Of a DNA stretch of 64,000 bases, positions 22,537 through 35,200 are shown piece after piece. Source of the DNA: Brachynemurus nebulosus (taxonomy: Eukaryota; Arthropoda; Insecta; Neuroptera; Myrmeleontidae); the NCBI GenBank assembly GCA_035578155.1, contig JAPWDM010000001.1, positions 93,370,024-93,434,023 on the forward strand, in the 5' to 3' direction. The notes beneath the pieces were generated by a model. It did no database searches, was not told the DNA's origin, and saw nothing but the letters and a program-made list of their open reading frames with translations. Positions within the stretch are counted from its first letter, which is position 1, and each line of letters opens with the position of its first letter. Both the position numbers and the translations under genes were made by a program.

Positions 22537-22647
22537 TTTAATCTGTTTCTGTTAATCGTGTGCTTGTCCTCAATGAGCTAAGGCCGAACGGCGACTTGCA
22601 CCAAATAATTTTATTAACTAAATAATCTTCAAATAATATTGATAAAT

Positions 22648-23701
22648 ATGACTTCTAAAGCTGAATTAGCTTGTGTTTATTCGGCACTAATTTTAGTTGA
22701 CGACGATGTAGCTGTAACTGTAAGTCCTTTAATTATTAATTTGTATTTTTTTACTTTTTTCTTAATCAATAAAAATCTGATTTTATTCGAGAAATCCAAT
22801 GAGAAATCATTTTGCTCCAAGCATAGATGTAAATTGTACCATGTTTTTAACTATTTCCGTTAAATATAATCAAAATTGTATACCTACCTCATTTCAGATA
22901 CAATATTGATCATGAGTTTTCGTTAAAAAATTAAATAATTCTTATATTCGAAAGTCGAAACAAATCAGTCTTCTATTCTTTTCTAAAAACAAACTGCAAA
23001 TTTAAAATTTACGTAAATGCAATAATGAAAAAGATAAAGCCAAGAAAACGGAAATTATTTAAATTCAAAGTGACGAAGCATGGTTAAATTTAAATGAAAT
23101 GGACCATACGTACTTTATATACGACACGGGTATAACCGTATAATTGATATTTCCATTATTTCAGAAAATATAACCATCAAAAATAATATTGAAGGATGTA
23201 GTTTTAGAGTTTTCAACAATTGCCGAAAGTCGATTTTCCGAAAAAATCTAAATAAAAATGTCACAATATTTAATTAACTTCAGATGACTAACAAGCAAAG
23301 CATACTTCAACATACAATAAATTTTTCCATGCTCGTTCATAAAATTCCTTATTATGTACTTGTTACATAAATAACAATTATCTTACAGATAATATAAAAT
23401 AGTTAATAATCTGCAATTTTATTTCTAGGGGGAAAAAATCCAAACCATCTTAAAAGCTGCAAACGTGGATGTGGAACCATACTGGCCTGGATTGTTTGCG
23501 AAAGCTTTAGAAGGCATTAATGTAAAAGAACTTATAACCAACTTAGGATCTGGAGTTGGTGGTGCTCCAGCTGCCGCCGCCGCTGGAGGAGCACCTGCCG
23601 AAGCTGCAGCTCCAGCAGCAGCTGCCAAGGAAGAAAAGAAGAAACCAGAACCTGAACCTGAAGAATCAGACGACGATATGGGTCTTGGTCTTTTCGATTA
23701 A
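22648..23701 (+). CDS. RpLP1: 60S acidic ribosomal protein P1 (2 exons)
   Basis: Exons are 22648-22719 and 23429-23701, with donor ACT/GTAAGT and acceptor TTCTAG/GGG in phase 0, giving 114 residues. Exon 1 encodes [20 protein letters not shown] and AVT. Exon 2 continues [20 protein letters not shown] with the helical dimerisation domain ([20 protein letters not shown]), an Ala/Gly/Pro-rich hinge and the conserved acidic tail [13 protein letters not shown]1 pairs with P2 on P0 in the large-subunit stalk, where the C-terminal tail recruits translation GTPases. Length and all landmarks match the family. An AATAAA at 23749-23754, about 48 bp after the stop, is a likely polyadenylation signal. The gene stands alone between repeat-rich intergenic regions. 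Confidence 0.97.
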
Positions 23702-23748
23702 GTTTTGATATATTTTTGTATTTATTTGTGCAGTTATATTGCACGACA

Positions 23749-23754
23749 AATAAA
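23749..23754 (+). terminator. RpLP1 polyadenylation signal
   Basis: AATAAA 48 bp downstream of the stop codon, followed by a T-rich region. Confidence 0.6.
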
Positions 23755-23829
23755 AATTTGTTTATAAATTTTTTTGTTATAATTTCTTCCAAAATAAAAC
23801 CTGTAATTTTATTGGTAGATTCTGTAACT

Positions 23830-24480
23830 ATTAACATTAACAATCTGTAAAATCTCTGTTACTTCTTTACAGCACCCAGAATACTCTTTCACAGAGTTGT
23901 TAAATAAATTAATTAGTATGAATATGATTAAATACTGACTCGTCTTTTATAAATTCAATATTTTGTCATTTTTAGAGTTTCGTAAAAAAAAACCCTTTTA
24001 TGGTAAAACTTCAATGTCCGTCCATTCGTATGTCACTGTTATTTTTTTCAGTAACCACTACCACCATCAAATTGGAGACACCCTATACAAATTCAACAAC
24101 TTCAGGAAATATAACTTCCATTTTTCCTCAAGAAAAATGTAGGTGGCGAGCAAATACAAAAGGTCACCAGCTTCTTAATTTACGATAGCAAAGAAATCTA
24201 CCCCGCTGTAAATCTACTCTACTGTTGTAGACCCCCAGTTTTTTCCTACGCCAATGTGGATCTCTTAGAGGTCATCACTGACCCCTGGTGGTTGATATAG
24301 ACGACTTTGGGAATCACTGGTCTATTATATTCCAGGTGAAATTGTTTTAGAAATATTTTTATTCGGAAAGGGGTTAAAAATGGACGATTAAAATTTAAGA
24401 GTGGGTTACCAAGTTCAGGTTGGGTATCATATAAAACGGCTTTATTTACACATTTCAAAACTACTTTCTTTTAAATTATG
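23830..24480. other. Intergenic stretch after RpLP1, no gene seen
   Basis: Short frames only; none resembles a protein. Confidence 0.4.
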
Positions 24481-24493
24481 TTTTTGAATTATA

Positions 24494-24832
24494 GCCCGTT
24501 CACATTATTCCAGTAGCATTCCAGTCCAGCGATCAAAATCAGCGCTGAAATGTCACTGGAATAATGTCGACCGGCACTGAAATGTACCCATTCCATTAAG
24601 CAATCCAGTCCAGTGACTGAATTGACGCTCTACTTTTCATTCCAGCGCCACTGGAATAGTGTAGACGGCCAATCCAGTGCTGGATTAAACGTTGAATAGT
24701 GAACAAGTATTGTTGTTTTTTTATAATGTAATTGAATGACTGGGAATGGACCATTGAATGACTGGAATAATGTGAACGATATAATCCAGTCCAGCACTGG
24801 ACTTACTGGATTGGAATAATGTGAACAGGCTA
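24494..24832. mobile_element. MITE with GTTCACATTATTCCA terminal inverted repeats
   Basis: GCCCGTTCACATTATTCCAG near 24496 pairs with TGGAATAATGTGAACAGGC near 24812-24830, with TA on both sides. The interior is full of ATCCAGTCCAGTG / CACTGGA words in both orientations. Confidence 0.75.
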
Positions 24833-24906
24833 GTATGCCCAAAAATTTACGCAAAAATACTGTTCCCCCTCCCTTATCTTCGAAGTTTACCAAGTGAAAA
24901 ATTTAA

Positions 24907-25062
24907 AGCAGCTTCCACATTCTCGCCGAGGTTGGACGAGTCGAGAATGTAGAAGGTCATTTCGTTGTGCTTCGCGGTTGGTGTTTCAATGCTATTCTTA
25001 TGCCTCGGCCAACCTCGCGAGGAACTACTTCGTCCAACTTCGGCGAGAATGTGGAAGCTGCT
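24907..25062. mobile_element. 156-bp MITE with AAGCAGCTTCCACATTCTCG ends
   Basis: AAGCAGCTTCCACATTCTCG and GCCGAGGTTGGACGA pair with TCGTCCAACTTCGGCGAGAATG and TGGAAGCTGCTT. It contains GGTCATTTCGTTGTG at 24956-24970, the uninterrupted version of the site disrupted in the second copy at 56252-56880. Confidence 0.85.
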
Positions 25063-26210
25063 TAAGAAGATTCAGACAAATTAAAGATTGCATAATTATA
25101 ATATATATTATTACAAGAAAAATAAACTTCCAAATGTATAGTTTTTTGGGAATATGAAAAAAATTTTGGTTGAATTTTCGAAAATCGCATACCTTTGATT
25201 AAGCTGAGATTTTGACTACATAATCTTTTTGCCTTAAGAAGTTATCCTCTAAATTAATTTTTGGCAACACGAACCGGAAGTTGTATACCTGAGGGTTCAA
25301 AGTATCAGAAATTAGTATATGAGATATAGGTAATAGACAATAATGACAAATATATGATCGCATATCTCCGATTGAAATGAAATTTCTTCTGTGTCTAACT
25401 AATTTTTGGGAACACGAATCGGAAATGTATTTTTTAATCCTTTGAATACAGCCGACTCTAAAAGGTTTCCATTACGATGGTAACAAAAACTGAAGGTGGA
25501 TTCTTATAGAATTTTATGAGTAATACAAAAAAGGAAAAATAATTTTTTTCTATATCCTGTTTAGTTTACGAGATAATAAGTGTCAAAATTTCTAAAACTT
25601 ACAATAGGGATGGGACAAAGTACTCGTACATATTATACACGTACACACACTACACACATATAATTATAATCAAATTCGATGAATATAAGCTCATCTTTAA
25701 ACATAATTATTTTTTAATGGTATATTACGGTTTCTATTGATAAAAATTAGTGAAAAATGAACAGGAGAGCGTCATCGAAACCTATTTTCGGTCAAAAGGT
25801 AATTATTTACAAATGCAGCCCCTGACATATATAGTATCTAATAACGCAGATAATTAGCAAACGTTTTTGTATTCATTGTAGTTATATTTTTGTTTCTAAA
25901 AAATGCCATTTTTGAAATTAAATACAATAGGGGTGCTATATAAAAAACACAGCCCAAAAAAATAAACATTCTCTGATCCTAACAGTTTTTTCTGCATGTT
26001 AAAATTGCATGCGTGTTTGTTATAAGTCAATATGTACTTGTTTGCGCACACATTTGTCATCACTGGTCACGATCGGCCTCTACGGTTGTTCTGGCTACTT
26101 TCAGATGCTGAAAACGCAGACTATAAGTGTTAATATAAAAAGAGTATGGCGCTCTATCGAAATTAATTTAAGACGTTCATTGCCAAGCTAAAAATATAGA
26201 CTTTGTGACG
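25063..26210. other. Intergenic AT-rich stretch, no gene seen
   Basis: No supported gene. A phrase like CTAATTTTTGGSAACACGAA occurs twice (about 25255 and 25400). Confidence 0.4.
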
Positions 26211-26216
26211 TTAAAC

Positions 26217-26366
26217 CTGTAGCTGAGAGGTAAAGGGTAATAAATCCACTTTTTTAAAACTCGTTTTTTAACGGATATAGGTTATTTAATCATTAAGTAA
26301 CTCAAATCCGTTAAGAAACGAATTTTAAAGAAAGTGAACTTATTGCTTCTTTACCTCTCAGCTACA
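26217..26366. mobile_element. 150-bp near-perfect palindromic MITE
   Basis: TGTAGCTGAGAGGTAAAGGG...TTTTTAACGGAT pairs with ATCCGTTAAGAAACG...CTTTACCTCTCAGCTACA around a short AT-rich loop. Confidence 0.8.
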
Positions 26367-26770
26367 AAAATAAGTAGGTTCTTATATTTGTCACGCGATA
26401 TCGCGTGATTGGCCATACAGTAAAGTAGCCGACGTTCCAAAATATTTTACTTCTTAAGCTTTTTAGTGCATTAATTAGTAACAGCAGAAATATTGTAATT
26501 AAGGGAAAAAATATTTATTTTCTTATAACTAGAAAAATAAATTGTTTTTTAATTTCGTCAAACTTTTTTGACATTTTGAACTGTCAAATATTGTATATTG
26601 GTTTTAAATTACAAAAAAAATGTCGTCCAATTTCTAATTTTCATAGTTATGTTTGATTAGAGTAGGATAACCAAGATAATCGGTCAAAGGTATAGCAATT
26701 CAAACGTTTCGTTATCTTCCTTCCAACTTCATCGTTAGACCAGCTCGATGGTACCAAATTATTGTGTTAT

Positions 26771-27004
26771 TATTGGCGACGCAGATTTTCACTCGCGCCT
26801 CTGGTGGTAAACTTAGAACTACTTTCAAGTAAAAATGTACGTATACGTTTCATTTGTGATATAAAATCTAGTAATCCGCACATAATTTGTAGAATACTAT
26901 AATACATATTTCTATCGACAATTAAACGTATACAAAATTTTTTAACTGATATAGCTTCTAATTTAAAAAACCAGGAGCGCTCACGTAATCTTTGCGTCGC
27001 CAAT
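26771..27004. mobile_element. GGCGACGC MITE, copy 1
   Basis: ATTGGCGACGCA...CTCGCGCCTCTGGTGG at the left and CCAGGAGCGCTCACG...TGCGTCGCCAAT at the right form the terminal inverted repeat. The interior matches the copy at 32068-32292 almost throughout (ACGTATACG, ATAAAATCTAGTAATC, CGACAATTAAACGTATAC, AGCTTCTAATTTAAAAAACC). Confidence 0.8.
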
Positions 27005-27277
27005 AGGAATTACGTATACATTTACAATGTTTCAAATAGATAGGACCATCAGAAGCGGGTGGAATCTGGATTCTTAGATTTTTTTACATTCAGGTCGACC
27101 TTATTTATAAGCGTTTTACTGAACACCAAATTTAACTTGGTCGGTAACATGCACGAACAAAAGAGATAGTAAATGCTTTAAAAAAAAAAAAAAAACTTAC
27201 CACCTATGTACAAAAATATGTACTTAATGGGGACTTATCTACTGCGCATGACCTTCACAGGCCGGGTTATACTTGGG

Positions 27278-28266
27278 CAACTATTAGCTCAAGAGCCCGC
27301 CGTATTCAAATCCTATGTTAGGATACATGAATGACTTTTTGTTCGTGAGTAGTGCTACTACAGGCCTAAAGGGAGCCACCATTTATTTAAGACAATTTTA
27401 CCCGCATCACAAAATGTGACGTTATTTCTAGTTACGATTTTTAACTCTTTGCACTCAAGCAAAAAAAAAAGTGAGTTGTAAATAGGCTGGTAAGACATGT
27501 AGCACATGACAACGACCGACGTTCTTTTTTTGACGGATTCTTTTGACGTTCTAACCTTGTTTCCCCAAAGTTGAATACTAAATGCGCTAAATACGTCCTC
27601 AATGTTGTTTTTATTAGTTTTTAATTTTAAAAAAATAATTCAACGTGATTTTGTATTATTTTATTTACTATTTTTCTAATAAATGAATGTGTTTGCAGTT
27701 ATTAAATAAAATATTCATGTAATGTGAAGTATGAGCAGTCATTACAGTTCAACATTCAGTGTGTCATGTGGTACATGTCTTATGATCCAACAGACAAAAC
27801 ACCATTAAATATGGTAGAGTTAATGGACAAACCATCTTGTCATGCTGTACATGTCTTATAAGCGCAAAGGGTTAATTTTTACTTAATTTAAGAAATTTAA
27901 TGTATGAACTATGAAGTCTATATCAAAATGTACGTTCCAACATATACAACGTTTAGTACTGACGTGCCAGGCTTAATTAACGCGCAAACCTATAGCATTC
28001 TCGATTAATTATCCCGGATGGCTGTGGATTAATTAAGCCTGACTTCATTGTATGCGTTAAAACTTACCTTTTCATGAAAAATTTCAGCCATGCTTTTCAT
28101 GACTTAAGTAAATATTAAAAATCATAACCAAAAATGACGTAATATCTGTGATACGGGCAAAATTAGCTTAAATAAATGACGGTTCCTTTTGAGTTTGTAG
28201 TAGTACTACTCACGCACAAAAAATCGTTCATGTATCTTATACACAGGATTTGTATATGGTGGGCTC
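27278..28266. mobile_element. 1-kb element with long inverted arms (AGCTCAAGAGCCCGCC...)
   Basis: The left arm 27286-27450 (GAGCCCGCCGTATTCAAATC, GTGAGTAGTGCTACTACAGG) is inverted at 28120-28265 (GTAGTAGTACTACTCACGC, GGATTTGTATATGGTGGGCTC). A second, inner inverted pair (TAACTCTTTGCAC... and GACATGTAGCACATGAC versus ACATGTCTTATAAGCGCAAAGGGTTA) is nested inside. No ORF. Confidence 0.7.
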
Positions 28267-28269
28267 TCG

Positions 28270-28980
28270 GACTATGTAATAACACATACATTTCATAAAA
28301 GATCAACTTCATCTATTAGTAAAATATTACACAAAAGGTGAAAAGGTTAAATAAAAAAAAATTATATAATTTAATAATTCCTTTTATTTTAATCAGTATT
28401 ATTGTCATTTTCAATAATTATACAATCAAAACTCTTCCCCATATTCTTCGACTATCTCGACGACAACACAAAAAGTTTTGAACCACTGGTATTACCTTAC
28501 AACAAATGGATTCCAATTTTCCTTTTTAAGGATGAATTTATTCACGTTACACCTAAAGCATATAAAATAGAATTAATTTGTATCATATATAATATTTAAT
28601 TTTTGTTTGTGTACAGAAATCAATTATTAGGGCTGGGATTTAGAAAACAAAAATTATTAATAATGTTAATTTCACTTTTTTTTTCTTAAATGTCATTTCC
28701 TTGTTTTGAACTGTTTAATAAACTGTACGTATCTTTCTTCTACTGCATTGAAAATACTTTTTTTTTAAGATCTGAACTTATACTAGAAGTTTTTTGATGA
28801 TTAATTGTATGTAATTTAAAATATTCATGTATACTCATGTCTACCTGAAAATCGTTTTCGATTTAATGAAAAATTATTATGTTTACTAAAATTTATTTTT
28901 GTATTTAACACATTTTGTGATTATATTACAAAATATATAAATGGATAGACATGAGGAGCTAAATAATGGTAATATTAGTT
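28270..28980. other. Intergenic AT-rich stretch, no gene seen
   Basis: No supported feature. Confidence 0.4.
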
Positions 28981-28989
28981 ATTATCAGT

Positions 28990-29110
28990 GTTGTGCTTAT
29001 CTAGATAACGTTATCTGAAATTTTATCTAGATAACGTTTTCGTTATCTATTATCTTTTATCTAGATATTTTTAAAGCAAGTTATCTTTTATCTTATCTTT
29101 TTATTAAGTG
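28990..29110. repeat. hAT-like element end with TTATCTAGATAACG subterminal repeats
   Basis: CAGTGTTGTGCTTATCTAGA at 28990 starts like a hAT terminus. It is followed by five or more TTATCTAGATAACG / TTATCTTTTATC words. The other end was not found, so only one end is reported. Confidence 0.4.
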
Positions 29111-30880
29111 AAAGAAAAAAATAAGATAATAACAATACATCTTTATTTTTTTTGAAAAAATAAATTTGAAGCTAAATTCACCATTCCTCTATTTTCACTT
29201 GGTCGACCATGTAATTCAAATAACTTTTGACACTTTCTTAAGAATTACAAAAATGTTTAAAAGCAATTATTTAATTTTAAACAGAATTCTTGTAGCCTGA
29301 AATAATTTCCGCCATTACTTGCAATCATATTTAGTCGTGTAATAAATATGAAATGTCGCATTCTGACCACCTGATCTACCATGTAATTCAGATAAGTATC
29401 GACACTATTTTAAGCATTAGAGATATATCTAAGAGCGATTTTAAATTTTAAATAGAATTCTTGTAGCTTGGAGTCATTTTCGCCATTAGTTAGAATAATA
29501 GTAAGTTGTGTAATATAAAATGTCATTTTCCGACCACTTGTTCGACCATGTCATTCAGATAAATATCGATACTTTTTTAAACATTAGAGAAATGTTTAAC
29601 AGCAATTCTCGTATTTTAATTGGAATTCGCGAAAAAAATTGAAAAAATTACAAAAATTTTTTTCTTGGTAACTACTCAACTTAGGAAAATAATTCCAAAT
29701 CCACATGAAGGCAAACACTCTCAAGAATATTAGACATATTTATTATCGTATCAGTCCTCGTTATTAAGGATAATAACAAGGATAGTATCCGATCCAATGT
29801 TATTTTTATAGGGTTCCAATTGAGCGACCACTACAAAAAAAATTCAGTAACTGTGCCCTAATGCACTTAATTACTGCACCAAGTCTCATCAAAATTCAAC
29901 GGCTGCAACATGATAAAAAAAAAAAAAATTTTCATTTCTAATCTGCTAAACCGCTCCTCTAGTAGGTTCGACCCTGGAATTATGTACATCAATCGAAAGT
30001 ACTTTAAAAATAAAGTGTTGTGTCCCATAAAATGTTTTTTCCTATCTCCTATAGTTTCTCCTAAGAATCAAAAATATACACTAGATATTGATATTTAATT
30101 TTAAACACAATATCGGTAAATTTACCCGCTGACGTTTTTTTTTTTTGGTAGTCAACGGTATAGAAGAAGTCCAATTTATAATTTTTGATCCCCTTCCTCA
30201 AAAAAGGCTCGGCTTTATACATCCCTGCTTTAATAGCAAGATGAATAAAAGGCGGGCTATATGTATACTGGTTATAATGGTAAAGTATACATTATAATGC
30301 GCAATACACCGGAAAGAAGTTGGTGCCGGAAATAGAAAAATCTTTGTTTTTTATATGGCCAAATTGCTCCCAAATTGCTTTTTTGACATCAGTAATTGCT
30401 CCACCTGAAACTTAATTATTTAATTAGTTATTAATAAAGAAAAAAAATATTTTTCGTTATTTCCATCATCAAAATCTCGCAAAATAATGCTTTTATATAT
30501 AATTTCTTTATGTCAATAAATTGTTCTCAATTTGCTTTATTTACTTTAAAAAGCTAAACACTAATTTTTTTGAATAATTATTAAAATATTTTGTTTTTTT
30601 ATAATAATAAATTAATCTACCAAACTTCAATTATATATGCAAACCACATGAAGAGTATTTTCGATTGCCTATATGTTTTAATAATACATAACCTAAATAA
30701 TAAATAAATATTTTACTTCACAAAATAACACTTTTTACAAATATGGAATACCATAAAATAACGCTCAAATCTATTAATATCAATAGATAACCTAATTTTA
30801 AATATCGATATTTTAATAAAATTATGTCTCTGCCATTTATGTTCAAGAACGAATTTTTAATGCCACAGTCCGTGATACGG
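29111..30880. other. Intergenic stretch; diverged tandem repeats at 29190-29600
   Basis: Three diverged copies of a roughly 170-bp unit can be seen: GACCATGTAATTCAAATAACT (29208), TACCATGTAATTCAGATAAGT (29377) and GACCATGTCATTCAGATAAAT (29545). Each is followed by AAGCATTAGAGA-type and TTTTAAATAGAATTC words. No gene is seen in the rest. Confidence 0.5.
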
Positions 30881-30884
30881 CTCT

Positions 30885-31413
30885 GATGATCGATATTCAT
30901 CGATGGTAGAAAAACATCGATGTTTAGGGGGAAAACATCGATGTTATGTCCTCGATAACATCGACTCATCGATGTTACGAGAATAATATCGAAACATCGA
31001 TATTACTCTAAGCTATCCAGTAGTTAAAAAGTCCTGTAGCTGATTTAAAACAAAATCCATTAATTTTATGGCAAGTTCTAGAATCCACTTATCCAAACTT
31101 GAAAAAAATTGCCATTAAATATTTGTGTTTCACAACAACTTCAACAGCTTCAGAGAGACTTTTTTCAAAAGCTGGGCAGCATTTGTATCAACAAAGGAAC
31201 AGATTAAAAGGGAAACGTCTAACAAAGCGACTTTTTTGCAAAGTGTACCAAATAAATACTGGCAATGCTAATTTTTAATAAATAAAATAATAGATTATAA
31301 TGACTGTTCATTTTGCTACATAAACATCGATGTCTTTCTTTCGATATATATCGTATATCGATACTCTTGAATCGATGTTAACATCGATGTTTTTCTAATA
31401 TTGATCATCCCTA
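30885..31413. mobile_element. Deleted hAT element with ATCGATGT palindromic ends
   Basis: The left end (GATGATCGATATTCATCGATG and several ACATCGATGT repeats) matches the inverse of the right end (CATCGATG...AATATTGATCATCCCTA). CTCTGAT occurs at both flanks (30881-30887 and 31414-31420), a near-complete hAT-length duplication. It encloses a transposase C-terminal fragment. Confidence 0.7.
31024..31278 (+). pseudogene. hAT transposase C-terminal (dimerisation) fragment
   Basis: An 85-codon open stretch ending at TAA 31276-31278 carries the hAT C-terminal signature: NPLILWQVLESTYPNLKKIA, then YLCFTTTSTASERLFSKAG and QQRNRLKGKRLTKRL. The TASERLFSKAG motif is typical of the hAT dimerisation domain. 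The BED finger and catalytic core are missing, so this is a remnant left by internal deletion of an autonomous element. Confidence 0.85.
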
Positions 31414-31421
31414 CTCTGATA

Positions 31422-32031
31422 GTACTTGTGGGCTAGAGTCTCTATATTAAATAGAATTGGGACATGTCAGCCATTTTTCATCAAATAAATGTCAAAATTA
31501 ATTATCATATGTTTGAGTACATAATTATTGTTAGTAAGTTATGTATTAATGAACAATCAAAAATTTTTAATTTAATCATTCTTTCTAGGTTGAATTAAAT
31601 ATGACTTTTTTAAAATATTTAATTTATTTCCAGTTTATTTTAGATGGACCTATGATGAAAAATGGCGGATTATCAAAACTTGTGTCCCGACTCTATTTTA
31701 GACAGTATTAACCTACAATAGAGTCCCTATAATAAATAGAGTCGTGACATGTCATCCATTTTCTATCCAAAACAGAGCGGGAAGCTTCAAAATTAATTAT
31801 CACATGGTTTGAGTACATAATTATTGTTAATAAGTTATGAATTAATGAACAGATAAAAATTTTTAATCTAATTATTCTTTCTAAGTTAAACTAAATGGTT
31901 TTTATTAACATTTAATTTATTTTCAATGTATTTTACGCAAACTTTGGATAGAAAATGCCGGAACCAATCAGCGTTCAGCACACATGTCACCAATCTATTA
32001 ATTATAGGCACTCTAGCCTACAAGTACCATC
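31422..32031. mobile_element. Compound element: two MITE copies inside shared outer inverted repeats
   Basis: GTACTTGTGGGCTAGAGT (31423) is inverted as ACTCTAGCCTACAAGTAC (32010-32027). Between them lie two direct copies of a roughly 250-bp MITE (31428-31705 and 31722-31980). Both contain GGGACATGTCAGCCATTTT-like, GAGTACATAATTATTGTTA and AATTATTCTTTCTA-like words. Confidence 0.65.
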
Positions 32032-32067
32032 AACGCCATCTCGTGGATTATTGTACAGCGGCAAGTA

Positions 32068-32292
32068 TGGCGACGTAAAAATTCTCACTCGCGCCTCTGG
32101 TGGTAAAATTAGAACTAGCATCAAGTAAAAATATACGTATACGATTACTGGGCGGTATAAAATCTAGTAATCTGCGCATAATTTGTATAGTACATTTTCG
32201 ATCGACAATTAAACGTATACAAAAATTTTTACTTGATACAGCTTCTAATTTAAAAAACCAGGAGCGCTCGCGTAAGCTTTGCGTCGCCGATT
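32068..32292. mobile_element. GGCGACGC MITE, copy 2
   Basis: It runs from TGGCGACGTAAAAATTCTCA to GCTTTGCGTCGCCGA, same orientation and content as copy 1 (26771-27004). Confidence 0.8.
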
Positions 32293-35200
32293 AGTCAGAA
32301 AAATTAATTTAACTTTTAAATTGTGAGCAATTTATTGGTGTACAGAAATTATATAAAAAAAGCATTATCTGATAAGATTTTGATAATCGAAATATTGAAA
32401 AAAATTATTTTTTTTTTTTTTTTATAAATAACTAATTAATTAAGTTTCGGGTGGTGCAATTACTGACCTTAAAAGAGCAATTTAGCGATATACAAAACAA
32501 TAGGATTTTTCTATTTTCGGCGCCAACTTCTTTTCGGTGCAAATTTTAGTTTTACTTCATTACCGAAATGAAAATTTTAATGAAATTATTTTATAATGAT
32601 ATGATGACTATCGTATTCACTTTATAAAATTAATTGCGTTCTATTGTAAATTTTTTCTTTTAAATTTTAGTTTAATATTAGAACTATATTATATGAATCA
32701 TTAAAAAAATCGATACATATCGTGTGTGCGATGCATATCTATAATTTTTTCCCCATGCATTACAAAAAAAACCAATCAACTAACGTTGTTCTTCAAATTC
32801 ATTTGTTATTTAGTAATTTATATCTTTTATTAATTTTTAAATTTTAGATATTAAAAAAATTAAACAAAAATTTCTAAAAAATATTTAATTAGTGATGACT
32901 AAGTTATTCAATTATTTAGTGAGATAATTTTTGCTTGTCTATGGTTAGTTTCAAGATCATACTAAGACATAAAATGTGGTACTAAGGGTGATTTCCAAAA
33001 TTAATTTAACAAAAATAATAAAAGAACGTGCAAAAAAAAAATTACAAATATTGATACTTACATATTTTAGTGATAATTTTAGTATACGATTTATTTTGTA
33101 TATTTCAAATTTTTGTTAATTATACGAAAGTATAAATGCTAACCTTATAGTGTTGGGAAATAATATTATAATAGTTTCCTAGATAAAATATTATTTTTTA
33201 TTAAGTTCAGATCTTAGAGAATTAACGGAATTAACTTTCAGTAAACGAAAATCATTCAGTGTTTTAATTTTTATAAAAGTAACAATACTTTAAAAATATA
33301 ACTACCTATTTAAAATTTAAATTTTTTATAAATAGCGGTACTCATCACCAGCCCTAAATTCAAATTTCTTAACTAGAGTAACTTATTTTTAAAAATAGCG
33401 CTATATTCTATAGTTTTTAATTTGAACGATTTTATTATATCAATTATTTTCAATTTTTTTAAATTATTTTATTTGTATGAATCACGTGAACATGAACATT
33501 TTTAAAATCAAATTTCTTGTAAAAAAATGTATTTATTTTTACATAGCTTCACACATTTAGTATCATCCTTTATTGATAAGTTTTCATACAATTCAAAATG
33601 GACATTCGAAAAAATTACTTATTTATCAAGAATTAAATATGTAATTAATTAAGAAAATGAATAATATCAATAATTTGTATTTATTAAATTTATTTGTTCT
33701 ACGTAAATATTTGATTAAAAAAAAAAACCTTTTATAATCAATAAAAAATAAAAAAAATTGAATTATACTTTACCTATTTAAATGTAATCCATGTCAATCT
33801 GCTATGTTGAAAATGGTTTGGCTTTTATCAAATTAATTTTTTCAAAATGCGTATCTTTTATAATCGGTTTTATTTTTAAAGTTCAACAGAAATAAGTGTG
33901 AAGCATTTTATTTATTGTATAAAACTGCCACCTGTAGTGAAATGAGCTTCGTCATTTGCGTTAGCTTTTCATTTTTTGTCTAATTTTTGTAACTCTTTTG
34001 AGTACGCATTGAAAAAACTAAATTTTTCATGTAAAATTTTGATTTTTGCAATAACATTACCTTTAATAAATATATTGCTTAATTGATATAAATGTTCATT
34101 TTTCGTTATTATTATTATTAGTAGTAGTAAAATTGGGAATAAAATAATGTAGAAAAATGATAGTAACATACCATTGATATTTATGTTCCTCAAACATGTT
34201 TTTTTACGTTTAGTTATTTAAACTGGATATTATTTACTCTTTAAAAAAAAGCACTGCTGTTTTTATTTCTGCGTTTTTTGACTGTAAGAAATAAATATTA
34301 GAATTCGTTTAAAGTATTTAAAATTAAAAAATTGATTTAACAATATTATTTTCATATCTATAAAAGATTTTATCGTAAAAATATACAACAATAATTTACC
34401 TGTTTATTATAAGCAGTCGCTACTTATTGATAAGAATTAATTCCTAAGTTAGATAATAATTATGAATCAAGTATTAAACAATTATTAAAATTATTACTTT
34501 AATAGGTATGTCACTGTAATGAACAGTACAACAGTTACCATATCACGTATGGTTGAGTAGACTGTATACATCAGAGTACCAATTTAATAGTCGTTTATGT
34601 ATCCGGTCGATCCTATACTAAGCTTAGATTAAGACTTACATTTACGTAAAAATGGCCTCAAATTAAACAAATTTCATTGGACGCATCTATATAATTTTAT
34701 TTTATTTAAATATATTTAACAATTTTCTTATATTTCCTGTATTTTAACTATAAAAATTTAATAGGAAGTAAAAATAAGTGAAATCCATATATATTTCGTG
34801 TATCCTGACGGACTAACTTTCCAAAATAAAATCAATTATTTCACATGCCAGAGGTGTAACCATAATATTCAAACTAGATGTCCAATATTTTTATTGCTAC
34901 ACAATAGTAATTCAAGTACGACAATCATTAATATTATAAAATGTATGTCCATACTAGATGGAGCACATATTAATTTTTTTTGAAGCAAAAACGCCATATT
35001 GGTTAACACCTTTTATAACCTACAAAGTGTCGATGGTAATAAATATTTTTTTAATTTTTATTTATTTATTTATTTATTTTTTTTTTAATTTGAGACTATT
35101 AATAAATATTCTAACAATATTTATAACAACAAATATAACATGAGTAAATATGGTCAACACTTTAGTGATTTTTTTGGCTTCATTTTCATATACGCCTGTA

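Noticed and set aside
30890..31400. Repeated ATCGATGT words as a CRISPR-like array
   Set aside because: The words are palindromic, irregularly spaced and lie at the ends of a hAT remnant. CRISPR arrays are not expected in an animal genome.
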